NCBI GenBank assembly: GCA_046729855.1
Contig: JBKPHM010000149.1
Location: 1-35,341, forward strand
Length of the DNA stretch: 35,341 nucleotides
From: DATHSY01 sp046729855
GTDB taxonomy: Bacteria > Actinomycetota > UBA4738 > HRBIN12
Direction: 5' to 3'
Shown: positions 24,125 to 33,041 of the stretch, one piece after another
How positions within the stretch are numbered: the stretch's first letter is position 1
Layout of the letters: the number at the start of each line of letters is the position of its first letter
Made by a program: the position numbers and the translations under genes
Notes under the pieces: generated by a model
The model's database searches: none
What the model was told of the DNA's origin: nothing
The model's input: the letters and a program-made list of their open reading frames with translations, nothing else

Positions 24125-24435
24125 CACCACACCCGGAATCGGCTCGGTGAAACGGTGATCGGCACCACGTAGTCCTCGGCGAAGCTCTCCGGCGTCCACC
24201 CGTTCGCGGCCATCTGGCCCTGATACTTCCCGACGTAGTCCTCCACGCGGTCGGCCGGTGGAACGCCTCCGTCAACCCGCGCCGTCCCTTCGACGATCAC
24301 GACGTCCTCACCGATCTCGTTGCCTCGCAGGTGGAGCGAGACGCGCGGGTCGGAGCGGATGTTCCGGAGCTTGGGCACATGCGGTCGGGAGTAGATCAGG
24401 AAGGAATCGCCATCGAAGTGAACGCCTATCAGCTG
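24124..24435 (-). pseudogene. 5'-truncated PPOX-fold (probable F420-dependent) gene remnant
   Basis: The frame reads FDGDSFLIYSRPHVPKLRNI, then SDPRVSLHL, VVIVEGTARVDG, YVGKYQGQMAANGW and VVPITVSPSRFRVW to a normal stop. This is the central and C-terminal part of Rv3369-type pyridoxamine-oxidase-fold proteins. The first strands (roughly 35-40 residues) are absent: upstream of 24435 the DNA belongs to the SDR gene in another frame, and no ATG or GTG opens the frame at the junction. The first in-frame GTG is inside the PHVPK motif. The gene keeps its TGATG overlap with the oxidoreductase. A deletion at the SDR 3' end best explains it. Confidence 0.75.
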
Positions 24436-25019
24436 GAGACCCCCACGATGTGGCCAATCCAGTCGTCGTGCTCGAGCGCGTCCAGGACGAAGAGGGCGAA
24501 GTCCTCGGTCGACAGCTTCCTCCCGGGCGCCTTGCCCTCGGTGACGGCCTCGTAGGAACCCGTGCCGGGGTCGTCCACGACCCACGGGGCCGCGCCGACG
24601 GTCCAGTCCAGCCGGCTCGTTCGGAGCGTCTCGACGTTCCGACGGTGCTCACGGCCCATCGCCGCGAACTCACCGGTCAGCTCTCGATCCCTCAGGACCT
24701 CGTTGTTCGACGTCACGACGATCCGCCGGACGCCGTCTCGTTCGGCTGCCTGGACGACGGTCCTGGTCGCGTCCGAGTGCTGCGGCTCGTCCTCGGGCCG
24801 CGCGAGCGAGAGCACGGAGACGACCGCGTTCGAACCCGAGATCGCCCTCTCAACGGCGGCGGCGTCACGCGCGTCGCCTTCCACGACGGTCAACCGCTCC
24901 CACGGTTCGACCCTTGACCCTCCGCGAACGAACGCGACGACCTCATGTCGGCGGGCGAGCGCCTGCTCGACGACCTTCCTCCCCGTCCTGCCGTTCGCGC
25001 CGAAGACGGCGATCCGCAT
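24429..25019 (-). CDS. NAD(P)-binding, NmrA/atypical SDR-type reductase
   Basis: A 196-residue Rossmann protein. The dinucleotide loop is VFGANGRTGRKVVEQAL, followed by VAFVRGGSR, LTVVEGDARDAAAVERAI, VVSVLSL and RIVVTSNNEVL, as in biliverdin-reductase-B/NmrA-like proteins. Length is on the short side but the ending LDALEHDDWIGHIVGVSS looks natural. It starts 10 bp after the lon stop and so belongs to the same transcript. Its stop sits exactly at the deletion junction with the PPOX remnant. Confidence 0.85.
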   Translation of the reverse strand: MRIAVFGANGRTGRKVVEQALARRHEVVAFVRGGSRVEPWERLTVVEGDARDAAAVERAISGSNAVVSVLSLARPEDEPQHSDATRTVVQAAERDGVRRIVVTSNNEVLRDRELTGEFAAMGREHRRNVETLRTSRLDWTVGAAPWVVDDPGTGSYEAVTEGKAPGRKLSTEDFALFVLDALEHDDWIGHIVGVSS

Positions 25020-25029
25020 CGGCCGCAGC

Positions 25030-27372
<2,343 letters not shown>

Positions 27373-27399
27373 TGAAGAGCCCTCCTTGGGCGTCGAGTC

Positions 27400-27420
27400 C
27401 TTGAGCGTCTCGCACTCAAG
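27400..27420 (-). promoter_or_regulatory. HAIR element (HspR-binding inverted repeat) upstream of lon
   Basis: CTTGAGC, seven bases, ACTCAAG: compared with the HAIR consensus CTTGAGT-N7-ACTCAAG only one position differs, and the flanking bases extend the symmetry (CCTTGAG...CTCAAGG, 27399-27421). It is 27 bp upstream of the lon start, and lon is a known HspR target in Streptomyces. It is also 119 bp from the divergent ClpN-like gene, so it could act on both. The rest of 27421-27520 shows no clear promoter for lon. Confidence 0.85.
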
Positions 27421-27526
27421 GAACGCCGAGGCCGGTGCCGGTATTCCGGGATCCGTAAGTTCGATTACATCGACAAGAACCCGCAGGTCAGGACGCCCAC
27501 CCTTCCTCGGCCGCCGCCTGTCGCCC

Positions 27527-27532
27527 TATCCT
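27527..27532 (+). promoter_or_regulatory. TATCCT -10 hexamer before the ClpN-domain gene
   Basis: TATCCT ends 7 nt before the GTG start at 27540. No ribosome binding site lies between, pointing to a leaderless transcript. A weak TTCCTC (27503-27508) could be a -35 with an 18-bp spacer. Confidence 0.45.
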
Positions 27533-27539
27533 GAGACTG

Positions 27540-28181
27540 GTGTTCGAGCGGTTCACGGACCGGGCCCGGCGGGTCGTCGTCCTCGCCCAGGAAGAGGCGA
27601 GTCTGCTGAACCACAACTACATCGGCACCGAGCACATCCTGCTCGGCCTGATCCGCGAGGGCGACGGGGTGGCCGCCAAGGCGCTCGAGTCCCTGAACAT
27701 CTCCCGCGAGGCAGTTCGGCAGAGCGTCGAGGAGATCGTCGGCAAGGGACGATCGGCCCCGACCGGACACATCCCGTTCACGCCTCGAGGCAAGAAGGTT
27801 CTGGAGCTATCGCTCCGCGAGTCTCTCCAGCTCGGACACAACTACATCGGCACCGAGCACATCCTGCTCGGCCTTATCCGCGAGGGCGAGGGCGTGGCGG
27901 CGCAGGTCCTGCAGAAGCTCGGCGCGGACCTCGACCGCGTCCGCGCGAGGGTGATCCACATCCTCTCGGGGTACGTCACGACGCCGGCGGAGCCAGTCGG
28001 ATCGGTCGAGGGTGCCGAGGCCGGTCCGATCGAGGCGCCGCGCTGCCCCCGCTGCAAAGCGTGGCTCTCGGAGTCCGGCATCGTCCGCGACGTGACGATC
28101 CGCGACGACGACGGCAACGAGGTCGAGGTTCGGGTCCTGTGCTGCAGCAGCTGCGGCGTCGCGATCGGCACCGTGGCCTGA
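27540..28181 (+). CDS. Stand-alone ClpC-type N domain with a C-terminal zinc-ribbon-like module
   Basis: A 213-residue protein beginning FERFTDRARRVVVLAQEEA, as ClpC does. Residues 1-145 form one complete Clp N domain of two repeats, each containing HNYIGTEHILLGLIREG (residues 25-41 and 100-116). There is no AAA+ domain. After a linker, Cys169-x2-Cys172 (CPRC) and Cys202-x2-Cys205 (CSSC) frame a short beta region, a likely zinc ribbon. In ClpC the N domain receives adaptors and phospho-arginine substrates, so this protein may be an adaptor, competitor or delivery factor for a Clp or Lon protease. It diverges from lon across the HAIR region. Function is inferred from domain content only. Confidence 0.85.
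   Translation: MFERFTDRARRVVVLAQEEASLLNHNYIGTEHILLGLIREGDGVAAKALESLNISREAVRQSVEEIVGKGRSAPTGHIPFTPRGKKVLELSLRESLQLGHNYIGTEHILLGLIREGEGVAAQVLQKLGADLDRVRARVIHILSGYVTTPAEPVGSVEGAEAGPIEAPRCPRCKAWLSESGIVRDVTIRDDDGNEVEVRVLCCSSCGVAIGTVA
27612..27889 (+). repeat. Near-identical 53-bp direct repeat inside the ClpN-domain gene
   Basis: Bases 27612-27664 and 27837-27889 match at 52 of 53 positions (the only difference is CTG/CTT for leucine), 225 bp (75 codons) apart. They encode the same segment of the two Clp N repeats. Confidence 0.8.
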
Positions 28182-28208
28182 TCGGTCGTCGCAGTCTCGA
28201 CGCACCGC

Positions 28209-28488
28209 GTGGGATTCGCCACCGTGACCGGGATCGCGATCGAGTCGGAGGCGATCGCCAAGCGGTTCGGCACGGGTACGAGCCCTGCGGGGCGTCGACC
28301 TCCATGTCCGCGAGGCGAGGTCCTGTACATGACTCGCCGACCGTTCGCGCACGCCCGACGCGGCCGGCGCCGTGGACGGGATCGTCGACGGCGGCGCCAA
28401 GGTCGACAACAGCACCGGCGCCCCGTGGATCGCGGTGATCCTCGGCGTGTTCGTTCCGCTGTCGATTCGGCTCTACCGCCGGACCTGA
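28209..28488 (+). pseudogene. Collapsed ABC exporter operon: start of an ATPase fused to the end of an ABC-2 permease
   Basis: From GTG at 28209 the frame reads AIESEAIAKRFG, then, after a one-base gain, VRALRGVDLHVRE, and after a one-base loss GEVLYM. This is the usual first 35 residues of a DrrA-type ATPase, ending just before where Walker A should be. A TGA follows at 28330-28332. In frame from 28333 the sequence gives AGAVDGIVDGGAKVDN, then GAPWIAVILGVFVPLSIRLYRR and stop (28486-28488), the usual last residues of a DrrB-type permease. The middle of both genes, perhaps 1.5-2 kb, is gone. It is most likely non-functional. Confidence 0.7.
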
Positions 28489-28496
28489 CACAACCC

Positions 28497-28522
28497 GCCC
28501 CGGCCGGGAAGAGGCCCGGGGC
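28497..28522 (+). terminator. GC-rich hairpin between the ABC remnant and the MFS gene
   Basis: GCCCCGG at 28497-28503 pairs with CCGGGGC at 28516-28522 across a 12-nt loop. It follows the remnant's stop by 8 bp. No T-run follows, so at best it is a weak or imperfect terminator. Confidence 0.35.
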
Positions 28523-28578
28523 TTCGTCGGTTGAGACCCGTATGCTGGCCCGCCGAGCGGATGGAAGGAGAACGCAGC

Positions 28579-30165
28579 GTGGGGTTGTTCGGCTTCGAGG
28601 GTGAGAACGCGCGCGAGAAGCTCATCGTCCTGCTGACGATGTGCTTCGCGCTGGCGATGGCCATGCTCGACAACACCGTCGTCAACGTCGCGCTGCCCAG
28701 CATCAGCGAGGAGCTGCGCACGGGGGTCTCGGGCCTCCAGTGGATCGTGGATGGATACGTCCTTGCGTTCGCGTCCCTGCTGCTCACTGGCGGGATCCTG
28801 GGCGACCGATACGGCCGCAAGAAGACCTTCCTTGCCGGCCTGACGCTGTTCACGCTGGCATCGCTCGCTTGCGGGCTGTCGCAGACGACCGGGCAGCTCG
28901 TCGCCTTCCGCGCGCTGCAGGGCGTGGGGGCCGCCCTCCTGATGCCGGGCACCCTGTCGATCATCACGGTGACGTTCCCCCCGCACGAGCGGGCTCGCGC
29001 GATCGGGCTGTGGGCCGGCATGTCGGGGCTGGCGCTCGCGCTCGGACCGACGGTCGGCGGCCTGATGGTCGAGCATCTGGGATGGCAGTCGGTCTTCTTC
29101 TTGAACGTGCCGATCGGCGTGATCGCGTTCGTCACGGCCACGCGGACGGTCCGCGAATCGGTGTCGGAGGTCGAACGGCGCCTCGACGTTCCTGGCCTGA
29201 TGCTCGGGACGGGGGCGCTGTTCGCCGTCACGTTCGCGCTGATCGAGGCGAACGACCGCGGATGGACCGACCCCCTGATCGTCGGGATGTTGGTGGCGTT
29301 CGTCGTCCTCGCCGTGCTGTTCCTTCGGTGGGAGGTCCGGAACCCGCACGCGATGATGCCGCTGCGGTTCTTCCGGATCCCGGCGTTCTCGGCCGGCAAC
29401 GCCGTTGCGTTCTCGGTATCGCTCGGGATGTTCGCGACGTTCTTCTTCCTCAGCCTGTACATGCAGCTGATCCGCGGCTACACGCCGTTCGGGGCGGGCT
29501 ACCGCTTCCTGCCAATGACGCTGATGATCGTCCTTACGGCGCCGAACGCCGGGAGGTACGCACAGCGCCACGGGTCGCGCGGGCCGATGACCTACGGGCT
29601 GCTGCTCGCGGGCGGCGGCCTGCTGCTGCTCGGCCTGACGCTCACGGTCGAGTCGTCGTACTGGTACATGCTGCCGATCTTCATGGCGATGGGCCACGGG
29701 ATGGGCGCGACGATGGCGCCGATGACCGCCGCGGTGATGGGCGCGGTCGGGCCGGAGCGAGCCGGCCTGGGCTCGGCGATGACGAACACGAGCCGCGAGA
29801 TCGGCGGCGTGGTCGGGATCGCGCTGCTCGGGACGGTCCTCACGACCGTGCTCCGCGGCTCGTTCGTGCCGGCGATCGGTCGGCTCGGGCTGCCGGGCGG
29901 GCTCCGCGACGCGATCGCCGAGGCGGCGAGCCACGGCACCCCGCCACCGCGGGAGCTGATCGCGTCGCTGCCCGCGGAGCTGCAGGGGCGGGTCGTGCAG
30001 GCGTTCGGGACCTCGTTCATGGACGGGTTCCACCTGGCGCTGATGATCGGGGGGACCGTCCTGGTGCTAGCCGCGATCGTTGCGTACCGGTGGATCCCGG
30101 CGGAGGCCCACGTGCGGGACGGCCACCCCGCGGCGGCCGAGGTCGGCGCGGTCGCAGAGCTGTGA
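28579..30165 (+). CDS. DHA2-family (14-helix) MFS drug exporter
   Basis: A 528-residue proton-driven efflux pump of the EmrB/QacA type in the inner membrane. Motif C-like and motif A regions are visible: MLDNTVVNVALPSI in helix 1, GLQWIVDGYVLAFASLLLTGG, GDRYGRKKTFLAGL (motif A), RALQGVGAALLMPG (motif B) and GPTVGGLMVEHLGWQSVFFLNVPIG (motif C). The fourteen hydrophobic stretches and the end LALMIGGTVLVLAAIVAYRWIP fit the family. GTG at 28579 is preferred for AAGGAG 9 nt upstream; ATG at 28561 would overlap that site. TATGCT at 28541-28546 is a probable -10. Substrate unknown. Confidence 0.9.
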   Translation: MGLFGFEGENAREKLIVLLTMCFALAMAMLDNTVVNVALPSISEELRTGVSGLQWIVDGYVLAFASLLLTGGILGDRYGRKKTFLAGLTLFTLASLACGLSQTTGQLVAFRALQGVGAALLMPGTLSIITVTFPPHERARAIGLWAGMSGLALALGPTVGGLMVEHLGWQSVFFLNVPIGVIAFVTATRTVRESVSEVERRLDVPGLMLGTGALFAVTFALIEANDRGWTDPLIVGMLVAFVVLAVLFLRWEVRNPHAMMPLRFFRIPAFSAGNAVAFSVSLGMFATFFFLSLYMQLIRGYTPFGAGYRFLPMTLMIVLTAPNAGRYAQRHGSRGPMTYGLLLAGGGLLLLGLTLTVESSYWYMLPIFMAMGHGMGATMAPMTAAVMGAVGPERAGLGSAMTNTSREIGGVVGIALLGTVLTTVLRGSFVPAIGRLGLPGGLRDAIAEAASHGTPPPRELIASLPAELQGRVVQAFGTSFMDGFHLALMIGGTVLVLAAIVAYRWIPAEAHVRDGHPAAAEVGAVAEL

Positions 30166-30208
30166 GTCGCCGGCGGGGCGGGAGTAGGGTGCTTTCCGGA
30201 GGTGTTTC

Positions 30209-30451
30209 ATGGCTGACGAGGACGTGATCGCCCGGATCAACGATCTGGCGCACGAGGAGCACGAGCTATTCGGCAAGGAGTCGGGCGGCTTCGCCACCAC
30301 GGCGGAGCGGGAGCGCCTGAAGGAGATCGGCGTTCAGCTCGACCAGTGCTACGACCTGCTGCACCAGCGCCGTGCCAGGCGCGCGGCGGGACTCGACCCC
30401 GACGAGGCGCGCGTTCGCGACGCCGGCACGGTCGAGGGCTACGTCGGCTAG
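30209..30451 (+). CDS. DUF2630 family protein
   Basis: An 80-residue, all-helical acidic/basic protein: DVIARINDLAHEEHELFGKE, ERERLKEIGVQLDQCYDLLHQRRARRAAGLDPDEARVR and the end GYVG. This is the DUF2630 pattern, found mainly in actinobacteria and of unknown function. GGAGGT at 30198-30203 precedes the ATG, and TAGGGT at 30185-30190 is a possible -10, so it has its own promoter and is not simply read through from the MFS gene. Its TAG stop shares CTAG with the stop of the convergent SDR gene. Confidence 0.85.
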   Translation: MADEDVIARINDLAHEEHELFGKESGGFATTAERERLKEIGVQLDQCYDLLHQRRARRAAGLDPDEARVRDAGTVEGYVG

Positions 30452-31437
30452 CGCCGAGACGCGCGCCAGGCCTCGAGGATCGCTCGCTCTCGGTCGGACG
30501 CGATCCCGACACGCAGGGGCTCGCGGGGCCGGGCCCGTTCCCACGCGTACGTGTCCGCGATCGTCGCCTCGAGCGGCCTCGAGGTCAACCCGGCGCCGAT
30601 CGCCTTGCGCACGTCGGAGGTCGCCCCTCCCAGGTACGCGGGCCCGAGCCAGTACGGGAGGGGTTCGTCGTCCGGATCCATCCCCTGGTCCAGCAGGAAC
30701 ACCTCCGGCACCCAGGTGAACCAGGCGTCCGAGCCCGAGACGCGCTTGCACGTCTCCAGGACCTCGCCCAGCCCGTACGGCCGGAGGGGCGCGGTGACGT
30801 TGAACACGCCGCCCTCGCCGCGCTCGACCATCGCGAGCGTCCACTCGGCGATGTCACGAGCGTCGATCAGCTGCGCCGGGTAGTCGGGACGGTCCGGCGC
30901 CAAGACCTCTCCCCCGTCCGCGATCCGCCTGATCCACCACGGCAGCCGGTCGACGTCGTCGTACGGGCCGACGATGAAGCCGCACCGGAGCACCAGGGCG
31001 TCGGGGAACGCCGGCAGCACCTCCTGCTCGCAAAGCGCCTTCAGGGGGCCATACGTGTCGCCGTCCACGACCTCCATCGTGGGGTCGTCGATCCGTCCGA
31101 CCGGCGCCGACTCGTCGAGGTCCGGTGCATTCTGGTCCGCGTACACCGACAGGCTCGACACGAAGGCATAGCGGCCGACGTTGCCGGCAAGGGCCTCGAC
31201 CGCCATCCGAGCCGCCCTCACGACATAGCAGCTCGAGTCGAACACCAGGTCCCACGTGCGCCCTGCGAGCGGCGACAGGTCCACGGTCCGATCACCACGG
31301 AGCTGCTCGGCCTCGGGGAACAGGTCCGGGCCGGAGATGCCACGGTTGAACAGCGTCAGCTCGTGCCCCCGTTCGAGCGCCACCTCGACGAAGTGACGCC
31401 CGACGAATTGCGTGCCGCCCAGGACCAGGATCTTCAC
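30448..31437 (-). CDS. NAD-dependent epimerase/reductase-like extended SDR
   Basis: A 329-residue Rossmann enzyme. The nucleotide loop is VLGGTQFVGRHFVEVAL; VFDSSCYVVRAARMAV and YAFVSSLSVYADQNAP follow; the catalytic Tyr-x3-Lys is in YGPLKALCEQ; substrate-side blocks are RCGFIVGPYDDVDRLPWWIRRI and YPAQLIDARDIAEWTLAMVERGEGGVFNV. This set resembles isoflavone-reductase-like and mRNA-binding-type atypical SDRs of actinobacteria. Substrate is not evident. GTG at 31437 lies 9 nt after a TAGCAT hexamer. It follows the kinase gene on the same strand by 35 bp. Confidence 0.85.
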   Translation of the reverse strand: MKILVLGGTQFVGRHFVEVALERGHELTLFNRGISGPDLFPEAEQLRGDRTVDLSPLAGRTWDLVFDSSCYVVRAARMAVEALAGNVGRYAFVSSLSVYADQNAPDLDESAPVGRIDDPTMEVVDGDTYGPLKALCEQEVLPAFPDALVLRCGFIVGPYDDVDRLPWWIRRIADGGEVLAPDRPDYPAQLIDARDIAEWTLAMVERGEGGVFNVTAPLRPYGLGEVLETCKRVSGSDAWFTWVPEVFLLDQGMDPDDEPLPYWLGPAYLGGATSDVRKAIGAGLTSRPLEATIADTYAWERARPREPLRVGIASDRERAILEAWRASRR

Positions 31438-31446
31438 GGTGGCCGG

Positions 31447-31452
31447 ATGCTA
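31447..31452 (-). promoter_or_regulatory. TAGCAT -10 hexamer between the kinase and SDR genes
   Basis: On the minus strand TAGCAT ends 9 nt before the GTG at 31437. It would give the SDR gene its own start in addition to read-through from the kinase gene. Confidence 0.4.
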
Positions 31453-31472
31453 TCCGTTGGCGACACTCGAGC

Positions 31473-32915
31473 TCACCCATCCTCGTCGTCCACGTCGCCG
31501 GCCCGGAGCTCCACCAGGATCGCCTCCAGGAGGAGACGCAGCCGTTCCTGCAAGACCTCCGCGGACGCAGCCGAGACCTCGTCCTTCTCGACCTGCTCCT
31601 GCAGCTTGTCGCCGAACTCGCCGATCTTGCCCGCGACCTCCTCGTACTTGCCTTCCTCGAGCTTCTCGCCGATGTCCTCCGCGCGATGCAGCAGGTCCTT
31701 GGCGGCCTTGTCCTCGAGCCCGCCGTTCGCCGCCTCCTCTTGGATGCCGGCGATGAGCGACGTGTAGGCGGCCTGGATACCTGCGGCCGACGGCGATGAG
31801 GTGGGCGTCGACGTCTGCGTGCTCGGCTCGGCTGACGTGGTGGGACCCGGCCCACGTCCGTCGCCGGCCGCCCGTGCGTCACCGCGCCGGCCTCCGTCCG
31901 TCGCCGACAGGATGAGCACGACGAGCGCAGCGACGAGCAGCAGGCCGCCGAGCAGGATCGCCCCCGGCCGCGACCACCACGGCGGGCCGGGAGCCGTCGC
32001 CGGCATCGGCGGCGGCGCGGGAGGGGCCTCCGGCGTCGCGGCGGGCACCGCGACGGGGAGGGTCGGCTCCTCCGCGACCTCCATCACCATCGTGTCGCCG
32101 GGTCGGTCCGGGACCGTCGCGGCCAGCAGATCCCGTCGAAGGTCCGAGGCGGAGGGCGGACGGCTGCTCGGGTCCTTCGCAAGGCACGCAACGACCAGCC
32201 GGTCGAGGGCTTCGGGCACGGAGACTTGCGACGACGGTGGCGATACAGGGTCGTTCAGGTGGCGCTGGAGCATCGCGACCTGCGTCTCCGCGGTGAATGG
32301 CGGGCGCCCGGTGAGCATCTCGAACAGAACGCACCCCAGCGAGTAGATGTCGGATCGTGGCGTCGCCGGCATCCCGACCGCCTGTTCCGGGGAGACGTAC
32401 GCCGCGGTCCCGAGCAGCGTCCCGGTCTGTGTGATCCTCGCCGAGTCCGCGGCCCGAGCGATCCCGAAGTCCGCCACCTTAACGGTGCCGTTCGCCGTCA
32501 GCAGGACGTTCGCCGGCTTCACGTCGCGGTGGACGATCTCCTTCGCGTGCGCGGCGCCGAGCGCCTCGGCGACGTCGGCGGCGATCCGGGCCGCGCGGTC
32601 CGCCGGCAGCGGCGCCTCGCGCTCGATCACCTCGGCGAGCGTCGTCCCCTCGACGAGCTCCATGACCATGAAGTGCGTCTCATCCTCGGAGCCCGCGTCG
32701 AAGACCTGGACGACGTTCGGGTGCGACAGGCGCGCCACGTTTCTCGCCTCGCGCTCGAACCTCCGGACGAACCCCTCATCGCGCGCCAGCGCGCCGGCCA
32801 GAACCTTGACGGCGACCTCCCGGTTCAAGACGGTGTCGGTCGCCCGGTACACGATCGCCATGCCGCCGCGCTCGATCTGCGGCCCGAGCTCGTAACGTCC
32901 CGCCAGCGTCGTCAT
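31473..32915 (-). CDS. Transmembrane Ser/Thr protein kinase (PknB-like) with a helical extracellular domain
   Basis: A 480-residue receptor-type kinase. The N-lobe has the glycine loop IERGGMAIVYRA and Lys37 in AVKVL; the catalytic loop is HRDVKPANVLL (Asp131), then DFG at 149-151 and SPEQ. All catalytic residues are present. A Pro/Ala-rich juxtamembrane linker leads to one helix at about 317-338. Outside, a Ser/Thr/Pro linker is followed by about 95 charged helical residues (SLIAGIQEEAANGGLEDKAAKDLLHRAEDIGEKLEE...), resembling FIMAH-type helical domains rather than PASTA repeats. ATG at 32915 follows TAGGCT by 9 nt. Confidence 0.9.
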   Translation of the reverse strand: MTTLAGRYELGPQIERGGMAIVYRATDTVLNREVAVKVLAGALARDEGFVRRFEREARNVARLSHPNVVQVFDAGSEDETHFMVMELVEGTTLAEVIEREAPLPADRAARIAADVAEALGAAHAKEIVHRDVKPANVLLTANGTVKVADFGIARAADSARITQTGTLLGTAAYVSPEQAVGMPATPRSDIYSLGCVLFEMLTGRPPFTAETQVAMLQRHLNDPVSPPSSQVSVPEALDRLVVACLAKDPSSRPPSASDLRRDLLAATVPDRPGDTMVMEVAEEPTLPVAVPAATPEAPPAPPPMPATAPGPPWWSRPGAILLGGLLLVAALVVLILSATDGGRRGDARAAGDGRGPGPTTSAEPSTQTSTPTSSPSAAGIQAAYTSLIAGIQEEAANGGLEDKAAKDLLHRAEDIGEKLEEGKYEEVAGKIGEFGDKLQEQVEKDEVSAASAEVLQERLRLLLEAILVELRAGDVDDEDG

Positions 32916-32924
32916 GGCCCGGGA

Positions 32925-32930
32925 AGCCTA
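32925..32930 (-). promoter_or_regulatory. TAGGCT -10 hexamer before the kinase gene
   Basis: On the minus strand TAGGCT ends 9 nt before the kinase ATG. No Shine-Dalgarno lies between, so a leaderless mRNA is likely. Confidence 0.4.
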
Positions 32931-32974
32931 CGTCGCGCCCGGCACGGGTCGCGGAGGTCGTCCGCCTCGACGCC

Positions 32975-33003
32975 TTGCCGTCGCCGCACGGGGCGGGTAG
33001 CGT
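32975..33003 (+). promoter_or_regulatory. Sigma-70-type promoter for the class I aminotransferase
   Basis: TTGCCG at 32975-32980 and TAGCGT at 32998-33003 are separated by exactly 17 bp. Transcription would start near 33010, leaving a leader that carries AGGAGG at 33031-33036 ahead of the GTG at 33042. It is the best-spaced promoter in the window. Confidence 0.55.
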
Positions 33004-33041
33004 CCGCCCGCGTCCCGCGAAGTCGAACAGAGGAGGACCGC

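Noticed and set aside
24427..24432. The TGA ending the SDR gene as a selenocysteine codon, prompted by selD in the window
   Set aside because: In that frame the next codon is TAG, and the SDR protein has its normal length without read-through.
27976..30033. A 685-codon open frame antisense to the MFS gene
   Set aside because: It crosses the ClpN gene, the ABC remnant and the MFS gene and has only low-complexity Arg/Asp/Glu/Gln sequence.
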